This document shows positions 19,082-27,600 of a stretch of DNA of 64,000 nucleotides, piece by piece. The position numbers and the translations under genes were made by a program. Origin of the DNA: Lolliginicoccus suaedae. GTDB lineage: Bacteria > Actinomycetota > Actinomycetes > Mycobacteriales > Mycobacteriaceae. The stretch spans positions 434,001 through 498,000 of the forward strand of contig NZ_VSSO01000003.1 in assembly GCF_008312885.1 (NCBI RefSeq), written 5' to 3'. Each line of letters opens with the position of its first letter. Position 1 is the first letter of the stretch. The notes under the pieces are model-generated. The model was given only the letters and a program-made list of their open reading frames with translations, had not been told where the DNA came from and made no database searches.

Positions 19082-20167
19082 ATGGCCCGCCCCGCGCGCG
19101 TCAAGCACGGCATCTACCTGCCCGTGGTACCCCGGTACCGGCAGGCCTGCGTCGACGTCATCGACGAGCAGCTCGGCGATACCGTCACCCACTGGGCCGG
19201 CGACGCCCACATCACCGAGACCGTGCGCACCGGCACCGCGTCCCCCAATCTCGTCACGGTGCGCAACCACTTCCTGCTCGGCCGGAAGGTGCTGTGGCAA
19301 TGGGGCCACTTCAGCGAGGCGATCTCCGCCGAGGTGCTCGTTGTTGATCTCAACCCGCGCGACCTCAGCGCCTGGTTCTTCCTCGCCGCCCGTCGGCTGC
19401 TGCGCCGCCGCACCGTCGCCTGGGGGCACCTGTTCCCCCGCGCCGGTCGCAGCTCCCCAACCGCCCGGGTGCGGAAAGTGATGCGCCGCCTCGCGCACGG
19501 CACCATCATCTACGACTACGCCAGCGTGGACTTCGCGAAGTCCGAGCTGCCCGGCCAGCCGGTCTGGGTCGCGCCCAACGCCCTCTACCGGCAAGCCGAC
19601 CTCGCCCCGATCGACACGACCGCGCGACGCCACCGCATCCTCTATGTCGGCCGCCTCGTCGCCGAGAAATCCATCGACCGCCTGCTCACCGGGTTCGCGC
19701 GATCCGGGCTCGCCGACCGCGGCGCCACCCTCACCATCGTCGGCGACGGCCCGGAGAAGCCCGCGCTCGCCAAGCTCGCCGCCGACCTCGGCATCACCGC
19801 CGCCACCGAGTTCCTCCCCGGCGTGTACGACGCCGCCGCGCTGCGCGCCCTCTACGCGGAGACCATCTGCAGCGTCTCCCCCGGCTACGCGGGCCTCTCC
19901 ATCACCCAGAGCCTCGGGTTCGGCGTCCCGATCGTGGTCTCGGAGAACGAGCTGCACGCCCCCGAGATCGAGCTCGACCGCACCGGTGGCGTCCTCTACT
20001 ACGACGCCACCACCGACGATGGCCTCGCCACCGCGCTCGTCCGCGCTCACGACAATCCCGACCAGATCAACGGCGAGGATCTCCGCGCCTACGTCCACGA
20101 CAATTACTCCGCCGAAGCGATGGCCACTGGCGTCATCGCCGCACTGCGAGGAGCAGACCCCCGATGA
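19082..20167 (+). CDS. Glycosyltransferase family 4
   Basis: A 361-residue GT-B protein. The C-terminal Rossmann domain has RILYVGRLVAEKSIDRLL and LTIVGDGPEKPALAKLA. The donor-site acidic region is ETICSVSPGYAGLSITQSLGFGVPIV, with a glycine/serine-rich variant of the usual EGxxxxxxEA motif (SPGYAGLSITQSLG). The N-terminal half has WGHLFPRAGRSS and YDYASVDF. ATG at 19082 follows GGAGGCACACC. The stop overlaps the next start by 4 bp (ATGA), so it is coupled to an acyltransferase. Donor and linkage are not evident. Confidence 0.88.
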   Translation: MARPARVKHGIYLPVVPRYRQACVDVIDEQLGDTVTHWAGDAHITETVRTGTASPNLVTVRNHFLLGRKVLWQWGHFSEAISAEVLVVDLNPRDLSAWFFLAARRLLRRRTVAWGHLFPRAGRSSPTARVRKVMRRLAHGTIIYDYASVDFAKSELPGQPVWVAPNALYRQADLAPIDTTARRHRILYVGRLVAEKSIDRLLTGFARSGLADRGATLTIVGDGPEKPALAKLAADLGITAATEFLPGVYDAAALRALYAETICSVSPGYAGLSITQSLGFGVPIVVSENELHAPEIELDRTGGVLYYDATTDDGLATALVRAHDNPDQINGEDLRAYVHDNYSAEAMATGVIAALRGADPR

Positions 20168-20814
20168 GCACCCCCGGTTCCAGGCCCGCAGTGGCCCCCA
20201 TGACGGTCGAGCGGTTCGAGGCCATCCTCAAGCGGCAATCCCGCCTCCCCGCCGCGCTCCAGCAACGGATGCGCGCGATGATCCGCCGCTCCGCCATCTC
20301 CGGCAAGGTCACCCATGGCCACCAGTTCTGGCCGAGCCGCGGCTGCACCATCTTCGCCACCCACAGCCTCGAGATCGGGCACTTCGTCAAGATCGGCCCC
20401 GATACGCGCATCGAGGTCAACGGCACCATCGGCTCCTTCAGCGGCATCTCCCACCACACCGTCATCGTCGGCCGCCGCGACCACGCCCTCGATGCAGTGG
20501 GCATGCCCGTCCCCGCCACACCCTGGATCGGCGACCGCGACCTCACCCCCGACGACATCCTCACCATCGGCATCGACGTCTACATCGGAGCTGGATCGAC
20601 CGTGCTCAGCGGCGTCACCATCGGCGATGGGGCCGTCGTCGCCGCGGGCTCCGTCGTCATCAAGGACGTGCCACCCTTCGCCGTCGTCGCTGGCAGCCCC
20701 GCCCGCGAGGTAGGGCGCAGGTTCCCCACCGAGCAGGACGAGCGCGACCACCTCGAGGCCATGCACACCCTGATCGACGAGATCGAGCAGCTCCGCGCCG
20801 CCGGGAAGATCTGA
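20164..20814 (+). CDS. Left-handed beta-helix acyltransferase
   Basis: A 216-residue hexapeptide-repeat protein. Repeats run from about residue 60 to 175 (GCTIFATHSLEIGHFVKIGPDTRIEV, then ILTIGIDVYIGAGSTVLSGVTIGDGAVVAAGSVVIKDV). They are followed by AVVAGSPAREVGRRF, the standard CoA-site end. The ISHHTVIVG segment gives the probable catalytic histidine. A long N-terminal helical part may bind the acceptor. It is translationally coupled to the upstream glycosyltransferase and followed 10 bp later by another, so it most likely decorates the same sugar. Confidence 0.87.
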   Translation: MSTPGSRPAVAPMTVERFEAILKRQSRLPAALQQRMRAMIRRSAISGKVTHGHQFWPSRGCTIFATHSLEIGHFVKIGPDTRIEVNGTIGSFSGISHHTVIVGRRDHALDAVGMPVPATPWIGDRDLTPDDILTIGIDVYIGAGSTVLSGVTIGDGAVVAAGSVVIKDVPPFAVVAGSPAREVGRRFPTEQDERDHLEAMHTLIDEIEQLRAAGKI

Positions 20815-20824
20815 CCAGAACACC

Positions 20825-21883
20825 ATGGCACCCCCACCGCGCCCCCTGCTCGTCGAGCGCACCCACCACGGCCACCGGCTGATGTACATCGCGCTGCTCG
20901 CCACGGCCGCTCACGAGCAGGGCGGTCGGGCCACGGTGCTCCTGCACCCGGACGCGCCCGCCTCCACCGAGTACCGCATCCACCTCGCGCCCATCGAGGA
21001 CACGATCGACGTCGTCACCGATCCCGCGATCACCGTCGCGGGCATCCTCGGTGCCGCGCGCGAGCACCGCTGCGATCGCATCGTGGTGCCTGACGCCGAC
21101 ACCCTGCTGCCCGGGTTCCTCCGCCACGGCTGGCGCCGCCTCCCCGTGCCCGCCACCCTGCTCGTCATGCGCCCCGGCAGCCAGGGAGGAGCCCGCTCGA
21201 CGGTCGCATCCGTGGTGAAGCGCACCATCATGGCCGTGCTGCGCAAGCGTCCCGGAACCGCCATCTACACCCTCGCGAGCGCCCTTCGCCCCGCCGGCGC
21301 GCACGAGGTCAGCGACCCCGCCATCATCGACGCCAGCGACACCGCCATCGCCGATCTCCGCGCGCTCGCCGGCCTCGACAACGACCGCTTCTGGTTCGGC
21401 GTGATCGGTGCCATCACCGGCCGCAAGAACGTCGACCTCGTGCTCGATGCCCTCGCCCATCTCGACCACCGCCGCACCGGACTGCTCATCGCCGGGCGGA
21501 TCAGCAGCGACATCGCGGATTCGCTCGCCCGCGCCATCACCACGGCCCGCGAATCCGGCGCCCGCGTAGCCGTGGTGGATGACTTCCTCGAGAACGAGCA
21601 GGTCGACGCCGCCGTGGCCGCCGTCGATTGCGTCGTGCTCGCCCACTCCAACGAGGGGTCGAGCGGCATCCTCTCCAAGGCCACCCGCGCGGGCACCCGC
21701 GTCCTCGCCGCCGGGGCACGCTCCCTGCGCGATGACGTCGCCATCATCGGCACCGGTGCGCGCTGGTGCCCCCTCGACGTGGAATCGCTGCGCGCCACCA
21801 TGGCAGCGATGCTGGACGAGCCCGCGCCGCCCATCCTCGACAGCGACGGTGCCCGCGACTTCCGCGACAAGCTCCTCGGGTAG
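20825..21883 (+). CDS. Divergent GT-B glycosyltransferase
   Basis: A 352-residue protein. The C-terminal half has the GT4-like run FGVIGAITGRKNVDLVLDALAH, LLIAGRISSDIADSLA and VDCVVLAHSNEGSSGILSKATRAGTRVLA. The SNEGSSGILSKA block stands where the donor-phosphate EGxxxxxxEA motif lies. The N-terminal half (LLVERTHHGHRLMYIALLATAA) resembles the acceptor domain of GT-B enzymes, with short sequence similarity only. It is the last gene of the rightward run. Function as a glycosyltransferase is likely; specificity is unknown. Confidence 0.78.
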   Translation: MAPPPRPLLVERTHHGHRLMYIALLATAAHEQGGRATVLLHPDAPASTEYRIHLAPIEDTIDVVTDPAITVAGILGAAREHRCDRIVVPDADTLLPGFLRHGWRRLPVPATLLVMRPGSQGGARSTVASVVKRTIMAVLRKRPGTAIYTLASALRPAGAHEVSDPAIIDASDTAIADLRALAGLDNDRFWFGVIGAITGRKNVDLVLDALAHLDHRRTGLLIAGRISSDIADSLARAITTARESGARVAVVDDFLENEQVDAAVAAVDCVVLAHSNEGSSGILSKATRAGTRVLAAGARSLRDDVAIIGTGARWCPLDVESLRATMAAMLDEPAPPILDSDGARDFRDKLLG

Positions 21884-21944
21884 TTGTGCCGCGCCGTTGC
21901 GGCGGCGGGCTTGTGGATTTGCCGCAAAAGCACTGGAAGCTGGT

Positions 21945-21992
21945 AAACGCGATAGAAATCCGGTGGTTTTCTCTGCGGCTTCTATCGCGTTT
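21945..21992. repeat. Dispersed palindrome, copy 1 (convergent intergenic)
   Basis: Perfect 13-bp arms (AAACGCGATAGAA/TTCTATCGCGTTT) flank a 22-nt loop, midway between two convergent gene ends. The right arm and its flank closely match the left arm of copy 2 at 27203: both contain a CGCGATAGAAGCCGC core. It may act as a bidirectional terminator. Confidence 0.7.
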
Positions 21993-22017
21993 GCGCCGGA
22001 GGCCGGGGCTGCAGCCG

Positions 22018-22566
22018 CTACGCCCCCGCGCCGCGCCGAGCCGGGATGATCCGAGCGGGCACGCCCACCGCGACCGCGCCAGCAGGTACCGCCTGCAGCA
22101 CCACGGCGTTCGCGCCGACCGCGGCCCCATCCCCGACCTCGACCCCGCCGAGCACCTTGCAGCCCGCACCAAGCAGCACGCCATCGCCGATTCTCGGTGC
22201 TCGCGGCGCCGCTCCGTCCGAGCCGATCGCCTCCCCCACGGTGACCTGCTGCAGGATGGTGGCGCCCGCGCCGATGATCGCGCGGCCGCTGATCACGATG
22301 CCGTTGGGGTGCTGCATCATCAGCCCCGGGCCGATGCGGCACCCCGGCACGAAGTCCGCCCCGGTCAGCAGCAGCGTCACCTGCCGCAGCAGCTTGCGCC
22401 AGCCTCCCGACTTCGACAGCGCGGAGCTCTCCTGCAAGCGCAGCAGCAGCGATGCCCGCGCGCCCGGATTGGCCAGCAGGACCTTCAGCGCCCGCGGCAG
22501 CGAGAGCCGGTGCCCATCGGCGTAGCGGGCCAGGTCGGCGGACAGGTGGGCGGCGAGATCAGCCAC
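22018..22566 (-). CDS. Serine acetyltransferase-like LbH acyltransferase
   Basis: A 182-residue hexapeptide acyltransferase of the CysE-like group (GCRIGPGLMMQHPNGIVISGRAIIGAGATILQQVTVGEAIG, with the catalytic His in QHPNG). It ends in GVPARIIPARRG. GTG at 22566 overlaps the end of the flippase gene by 8 bp and has AAGGAG 9 nt upstream, so it is preferred over the ATG at 22605 deeper inside the flippase gene. In this locus it is more likely to modify a sugar than to make O-acetylserine; that is inference from context. Confidence 0.85.
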   Translation of the reverse strand: MADLAAHLSADLARYADGHRLSLPRALKVLLANPGARASLLLRLQESSALSKSGGWRKLLRQVTLLLTGADFVPGCRIGPGLMMQHPNGIVISGRAIIGAGATILQQVTVGEAIGSDGAAPRAPRIGDGVLLGAGCKVLGGVEVGDGAAVGANAVVLQAVPAGAVAVGVPARIIPARRGAGA

Positions 22567-23758
22567 GATCGGTTGCTCCTTGGTCGGTGGGCGCGGTGCG
22601 GGCATCGGCGATGCTAAAGGCAGCGACCCCCAGGACGCTGCCGATCAACGGGACCGTCCACAGCCAGGCTGCCCCGGCGAGGTCGCCGATGAGCCACAGG
22701 AAGCCGAGATTGAGGATGGTCGTGACGATCACGATCGTGGCGCCGAGCCCGGCCCGGTGGCGCGCGATGAGCCGGCCATAGTTGACCTGCGCGAGGGCGG
22801 CGGCACCCGACATCACGGTGAAGGCTGCCACGAGCGAGACAACATGATCGAATCCTTCGCCCAGGGCCCGGCCCACAGCCCAGCCCAGCGGCAGGGCGAG
22901 CCCCGCGAGCAGTACCGCGTACAAGGCCGAGGCGATGTAGGCCTGCTTCGTCACCGCGCGCACCCGCGCCTGGTCCGCGGTCGAGATGCGCGGCACCAGG
23001 ATCGTCTGGATGCCGATCGGGACGATCGCCAGCGGGCTGGTCACCCGCACCGCCACCGCGTACACACCGGCGACAGCGGGCCCGAGCACCACGCCTGCTA
23101 CCGCTGGCTGCAGCTGCGGCAGGCTCGAAGCGATCCCTGAGAACCAGAAGCCCATCGCCCTCTCCCGGACCACGCGATACGTCGCTGGCCTGGTCGTGGA
23201 TGCGGCCGCGAGGACGAGTCCCACCACTCCGCTCAGCGCGGTGCCCGCGACGAAGGCAGCGATGATCATCCCGGGCTCCACGGCCAGTGCTGCGAGCAGC
23301 ACCGCGAGCGGCAGGGCGCGCTGCGCGAGGATCACGATGACAGCCCTGCCGTCGCGGGTGAGGCCGGCGAGCGCGGACTGGAGGAAATCGACATAGTTGT
23401 CGAGCACCGCGACCGCCGCGCCGAGCATGACGATCATGCTGAACGGCAATCCGAGCAGCGCGATGCCCCCGGCGGCGAGGGCCGCGCCGATCGGGATGGT
23501 GGCGGTCCGGACGTGGAGGAAGGCACCCGCCACGCCAGTGGGGTCGTCATGGCCGTTGACGGTGAGCACGCGGTTGGCCAGGCCCAGGCCCGCGAGGGCC
23601 GCGCCGACGTAGCCCGCTGCCATGCCCTGGGCGAACCAGCCGAAGTCTGTCGCGCCGACCTGCCTCGCGATGACGAAGAACGCGAGCGCCTGGAGCAGCG
23701 CGCCGAGGAACCGCGAGAGCACGCGCGATGCGAGCGCCTTCGCCATGCGGTTTGCCAT
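22559..23758 (-). CDS. Polysaccharide flippase (Wzx-like, MATE/MOP superfamily)
   Basis: About 399 residues and 12 hydrophobic segments. Early motifs are SRFLGALLQALAFFVIARQVGATDFGWFAQGMA, the typical Wzx amphipathic start with an FG pair. It should move undecaprenyl-linked repeat units across the cytoplasmic membrane for Wzy polymerisation. ATG at 23758 (MANRMAKALASRVL) is chosen; an upstream ATG at 23800 adds 14 non-conserved residues. The gene end overlaps the LbH acyltransferase start, so they are coupled and transcribed leftward. Confidence 0.85.
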   Translation of the reverse strand: MANRMAKALASRVLSRFLGALLQALAFFVIARQVGATDFGWFAQGMAAGYVGAALAGLGLANRVLTVNGHDDPTGVAGAFLHVRTATIPIGAALAAGGIALLGLPFSMIVMLGAAVAVLDNYVDFLQSALAGLTRDGRAVIVILAQRALPLAVLLAALAVEPGMIIAAFVAGTALSGVVGLVLAAASTTRPATYRVVRERAMGFWFSGIASSLPQLQPAVAGVVLGPAVAGVYAVAVRVTSPLAIVPIGIQTILVPRISTADQARVRAVTKQAYIASALYAVLLAGLALPLGWAVGRALGEGFDHVVSLVAAFTVMSGAAALAQVNYGRLIARHRAGLGATIVIVTTILNLGFLWLIGDLAGAAWLWTVPLIGSVLGVAAFSIADARTAPTDQGATDRG

Positions 23759-23963
23759 GTTCGGGGTTCCTGACGTCTCGCGGCCCAGCGATCCAGGCAC
23801 AGGGGTTCAAAGGCACGGGCGTTCAATGACTCGGGGTTTTACCGGACGAACCAGACGATCCTAGGCACAGATCCAGTGGCAGGAACGCCACATTCAGAGA
23901 CTTTCCCAGCCCCGCTCGCCACCGGCAGCCCCGCGGCGCGCCCCACCGCGTACGATCAGCACC

Positions 23964-24512
23964 ATGCGGGTGTTGTTCGTCTGTACCGGGAACATCTGCC
24001 GATCCCCCCTCGCCGAGCGCTACGCGAGCCACTGGGCCGAGCAGCACGGCACGGCGATCGAAGCCACGAGCGTCGGCACGCACGCCTTGGTCGGCTACCC
24101 CATGGATCCCGACGCTGCGGAGGCTCTCGCAGCCCTCGGCGGCACCTCGGATGGCTTTGCTGCCCGTGCGCTGACCACTACGGACGCGAGGAACGCGGAC
24201 CTGATCCTGGTGATGGAGCGCGCGCACCGCGACCGCGTCCTCGCCACCGCCCCCGCCGCGACCCTCCGCACGTTCACCCTCTCCGAGGCAGCGCTCATCG
24301 CCTCGCAGGTGAGCGTCCGGACGATCCGCGAGCTCGCCATCGCGCGGACCCGCGTGCCCCAGGCGGTGGATGCGCCCGACATCCTCGATCCATTCCGGCA
24401 GGGCCCCGCGACGCACCGCAGGATCGCGGAGGAGATCGCGGCCAAGGTGGATATCGTTCTCGGCATGCTTGCGCCAAGCACCACGGATTCCCCCAAAACA
24501 CCCACACTCTGA
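23964..24512 (+). CDS. Low-molecular-weight protein tyrosine phosphatase
   Basis: Removes phosphate from tyrosine, most likely on the BY-kinase encoded at 10130. The P-loop VLFVCTGNICRSPLAERY (C-x5-R-S) is at residues 3-20. The general-acid loop is DAPDILDPFRQGP near residue 137. Length 182, slightly long because of a helical C-terminus. Such phosphatases (Wzb, CpsB-like) cycle polymerisation in capsule loci. It precedes the LCP gene by 95 bp on the same strand and may share its transcript. Confidence 0.93.
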   Translation: MRVLFVCTGNICRSPLAERYASHWAEQHGTAIEATSVGTHALVGYPMDPDAAEALAALGGTSDGFAARALTTTDARNADLILVMERAHRDRVLATAPAATLRTFTLSEAALIASQVSVRTIRELAIARTRVPQAVDAPDILDPFRQGPATHRRIAEEIAAKVDIVLGMLAPSTTDSPKTPTL

Positions 24513-24606
24513 TGCAATACTGAGTGCCGATCCCCTCCCCCGCACGGAGATAGGCACAACCCATGGCTTCCGCACCATCCCTCGCCCCCGACGCCCCGAG
24601 CGGGCG

Positions 24607-25611
24607 ATGATCCGGTCGCGCAAGGGACTAGCGATCCTCGCCATCACCCTGATCGTGTCGATGCTCGCCGGTGCGCTCATCGCACGGCTCGCTCTCGACC
24701 GCGTGCTCGGCGGCTTCGACCGCATCGACGGTGTATTTGCTGACCTCGACGAGGACTCCCGGCCACCCGGCGGTTCCGGCGGAGACCCGGCCACGTTCTT
24801 CCTCATCATGGGAACCGATGCGCGTGCAGCAGGACCGACCACCGGCGAGGCTGCCACCGCGAGCGAGGGAAGCGCCCGCACGGATACGATCATGCTCGCC
24901 AGGGTCGACGGGAGCAGCGACCGCACGCATCTGGTCAGCATCCCGCGTGACAGCTGGGTCGATGTGCCCGGGCACGGCATGAACAAGATCAACGCTGCCT
25001 ACGCGCTCGGCGGCCCGGCCTTGCTCATCCAGACCGTCGAGCAGCTCACCGGCGTCCGCCTCGATCACTTCGCCATCGTGGACTTCATCGGCTTCGAGAC
25101 CATCACCGATGCGCTGGGCGGCGTGACCGTCACCGTGCCCTTCGATTCGACCTACCACGGCCGCGAGTTCCGTGCCGGGCCCCAGCGCATGGACGGCGAG
25201 ACAGCCCTCGCCTACGTCCGGCAGCGCGAGAACCTGCCGCGCGGTGATTTCGATCGGGTACAGCTCCAGCAGTCCTACCTCGCGGGCATGCTCCGCACCA
25301 TCAAGGACGACGTATCGCTGATCGATTTCACCACGGCGCGGAGCTTCATCGATGCGGTGCAGCAATCAGTCTCCCTCGATGACACGCTCACCACCACGCG
25401 GATGCTCCAGCTCGCCTGGCAGCTCCGCGACATCGATACCAGTTCCTTGGCATTCCTCACCGCTCCCTATACCGGCACGGGCTTCGAGGGCACCCAGAGC
25501 GTGGTCTACCTCGATCAGGAAGCAGCCAATGGTCTCTGGACGGGCCTGGTCGAGGGAACGGTCGATTCGCGCCTCAGCGACTACCAGGAGTTCCTCTACA
25601 CGAGCAACTAG
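24607..25611 (+). CDS. LytR-CpsA-Psr (LCP) family ligase
   Basis: Transfers lipid-linked glycopolymers to peptidoglycan outside the membrane. The 334-residue product has one N-terminal membrane helix (AILAITLIVSMLAGALIARL). The LCP domain follows: FFLIMGTDAR, SARTDTIMLARVDG, HLVSIPRDSWVDVPGHGMNKINAAYALGG and ALAYVRQRENLPRGDFDRVQLQQ. The conserved arginines and aspartates that bind the pyrophosphate-lipid are all present. ATG at 24607 is chosen because the membrane helix begins directly after it. It converges with the monooxygenase gene (43-bp gap) and closes the polysaccharide locus. Confidence 0.94.
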   Translation: MIRSRKGLAILAITLIVSMLAGALIARLALDRVLGGFDRIDGVFADLDEDSRPPGGSGGDPATFFLIMGTDARAAGPTTGEAATASEGSARTDTIMLARVDGSSDRTHLVSIPRDSWVDVPGHGMNKINAAYALGGPALLIQTVEQLTGVRLDHFAIVDFIGFETITDALGGVTVTVPFDSTYHGREFRAGPQRMDGETALAYVRQRENLPRGDFDRVQLQQSYLAGMLRTIKDDVSLIDFTTARSFIDAVQQSVSLDDTLTTTRMLQLAWQLRDIDTSSLAFLTAPYTGTGFEGTQSVVYLDQEAANGLWTGLVEGTVDSRLSDYQEFLYTSN

Positions 25612-25654
25612 GGCGTGACTGCCGCGCGCTGTCCGAGCAGTTCGCGATGCTCGG

Positions 25655-27130
25655 TCAGTGGAACGCGTAGTCGTCGATGGGAAAGGTCCGGGCGTCGCGC
25701 TGCGCCCCGAGCACTGAGCTGGGGCGCAGCAGGGTCGCCTCGCCGTGGGGGTCGAAGTAGTAGCTGCGGCTGCCCTCGCAGGAGCCCAGCTGGAACACCG
25801 ATCGGCCCAGGCGGCCCGTCATGGTCTCCAGGAATGCCGCGTTGGCCTGCTCGGTGATCTCGACGGTGCGCGCTGCACGGCGATCGATCTCCTCGAACAC
25901 GCGCCGCAGGTGCACCATCTGCGTCTCGATGGTCCAGAAGTACGACAGCCCGGTGTAGCTGTAGGGGCTGTGCAGGCTGAAGAAGTTGGGGAACTTCGGC
26001 ACAGCCATGCCCTCGTACGCCTGGAACCTAGTCGCGCGCCAGAACTCGCCCAGGTTGCAGCCGTCGCGGCCGGTGACCTCGATCGCGGGGAAGTTCTTCT
26101 CCCACAGCGAGAAGCCCGTCGCTAGAACGAGGGTGTCGATCTCGTGCACGGTCCCGTCGGCCATCTCGATACCGCCCGGGAGCACCCGGCGGATCGACGT
26201 GGGCTCCAGCGTGACATTGGGCCTCGCGAAGGCGGGGAAGTAGGTGTTGGAGAAGGTGGGCCGCTTGCAACCGAACGAGTATCGCGGGGTCAGCGCGGCG
26301 CGGGTCCGGCGCTCACGCACCTGGGCGAACATGTGTGCCTTGGCGAGCAACGCGGCGAGATCATTGAACCGGTGGCCGTGCTTGTAGTTGAGCACGCCCA
26401 CGGTGTTGAGCGCCTCGAGCGCGACCGAGTTGGCGAACCGGGCCGCGCGCTGGGTGATCGGCAGCGCGCCGAAAACCGTACGCACGGGCGCGGGTATCGA
26501 GAAATCCACCTTCGGCACCACCCAGATCGGCGTGCGCTGGAACACGGTGAGGTGCTGGGCGACCTTGGCCAGCTCCGGCACGAGCTGCACACCGGTGGCG
26601 CCGGTGCCGATCACGCCGATCCGCCGCCCCGCGAGGTCGACCTCGTCGTCCCACTTCGCGCTGTGGATGACCGTGCCGGCGAAGTCCTCGATGCCCTCGA
26701 TGTCGGGCAGCTTGGGCTGGCTGAGGAACCCCGTGGCGGTGATCAGGTACCGCGCACGCAGGGTCTCGCCGCCCTCCAGTGCGACCTCCCACTCGGCCTC
26801 GTCCGGATCCCAGGTGGCGCCGGTCACGTCGGCTCCGAATCGCATGCGTCGGCGCAGGCCGTACTTGTCGGCGACGTGGCTCGCGTATGCCTTGAGCTCC
26901 GAGCCTGGCGCGTACAGGCGCGACCAGTTCGGATTGGGCTCGAACGAGTACGAGTAGGTGACGGACGCGATGTCGACGGCGAGGCCCGGGTAGCGGTTGA
27001 CGTGCCATGTGCCACCCAGGTCGTCCTCGCGCTCGAGGATGACGATGTCGTCGATACCCATCTTGTCCAGCTCGATCGCGGCACCCATGCCGCCGAACCC
27101 GGCCCCCACGATGATCACGTCATGCGCCAT
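25655..27130 (-). CDS. Flavin-containing (Baeyer-Villiger type) monooxygenase
   Basis: A 491-residue FAD/NADPH enzyme. It has the FAD site DVIIVGAGFGGMGAAIEL, LGGTWHVNRYPGLAVDI, and the NADPH site RRIGVIGTGATGVQLVPELA. The Baeyer-Villiger fingerprint is represented by TVFQRTPIWVVPK, and DTLVLATGFSLWEKNFP closes the domain. It probably oxygenates a lipophilic ketone or heteroatom. M. tuberculosis has a monooxygenase (Rv3049c) between nrdE and nrdF2, so this gene likely belongs to that conserved block rather than to the polysaccharide locus. ATG at 27130; the longer frame upstream lacks similarity. Confidence 0.93.
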   Translation of the reverse strand: MAHDVIIVGAGFGGMGAAIELDKMGIDDIVILEREDDLGGTWHVNRYPGLAVDIASVTYSYSFEPNPNWSRLYAPGSELKAYASHVADKYGLRRRMRFGADVTGATWDPDEAEWEVALEGGETLRARYLITATGFLSQPKLPDIEGIEDFAGTVIHSAKWDDEVDLAGRRIGVIGTGATGVQLVPELAKVAQHLTVFQRTPIWVVPKVDFSIPAPVRTVFGALPITQRAARFANSVALEALNTVGVLNYKHGHRFNDLAALLAKAHMFAQVRERRTRAALTPRYSFGCKRPTFSNTYFPAFARPNVTLEPTSIRRVLPGGIEMADGTVHEIDTLVLATGFSLWEKNFPAIEVTGRDGCNLGEFWRATRFQAYEGMAVPKFPNFFSLHSPYSYTGLSYFWTIETQMVHLRRVFEEIDRRAARTVEITEQANAAFLETMTGRLGRSVFQLGSCEGSRSYYFDPHGEATLLRPSSVLGAQRDARTFPIDDYAFH

Positions 27131-27202
27131 GGGTCCGATCGTATGCGAGCGCAGGGAGATTGCAATGCGCGGCCGAGCCAGGGCAGAAGCAAGGGAAATC
27201 GC

Positions 27203-27252
27203 CAAGCGCGATAGAAGCCGCGCGAGGATCCCGGCGGTTTCCATCGCGTTTG
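27203..27252. repeat. Dispersed palindrome, copy 2
   Basis: 17-nt arms, 14 of which pair, beginning CAAGCGCGATAGAAGCC. They flank a 16-nt loop between the monooxygenase start and the end of the small unknown gene. The CGCGATAGAAGCCGC core is shared with copy 1 at 21945-21992. Confidence 0.65.
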
Positions 27253-27270
27253 CGGTGAGCCTGCCGTCCC

Positions 27271-27600
27271 CTACACCAGTACGACGCGCTCGCCCCAGGC
27301 GAGGATCGCGGCCATCGTGGAGCGCAGGTCCTGCGGCAGAACCTCGCTGGTGGCGCTCGCCCAGGCTTGCTCGAGGTAGCGGGCCGCGTCGTCTGCGGGC
27401 TGCCCGGAGCAGTAGGGGCGGAGCCGGTCGAGCACCGGCTGCATGCGTTCCTTGAACTCGGCGGTGCCCGCGATAGGGATGCGGCGCTGGAACCCGGGGC
27501 CCCGGTCGGTGCGGCCGGTGACGGGGCTGCGGTACGGGCTACTGGGATGCTGGCCGACAAGGTAGTGCGCGGCTGCGGGCCGGGTGATCGCGGTGGTCAC
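27271..27600 (-). CDS. Conserved-looking small protein, unknown function
   Basis: About 109 residues, starting at a GTG (VTTAITRPAAAHYLVGQH) with AAAGGA about 10 nt upstream. An ATG at 27621 would add 7 residues. The C-terminal two-thirds are predicted helical (FKERMQPVLDRLRPYCSG, then DDAARYLEQAWASATSEVLP and MAAILAWGERVVLV). No known family was recognised and there is no signal peptide. It stands between nrdE and the monooxygenase on their strand, preceded by a long structured gap. In M. tuberculosis the equivalent position holds a TetR gene, which this is not. Confidence 0.6.
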   Translation of the reverse strand: MTTAITRPAAAHYLVGQHPSSPYRSPVTGRTDRGPGFQRRIPIAGTAEFKERMQPVLDRLRPYCSGQPADDAARYLEQAWASATSEVLPQDLRSTMAAILAWGERVVLV

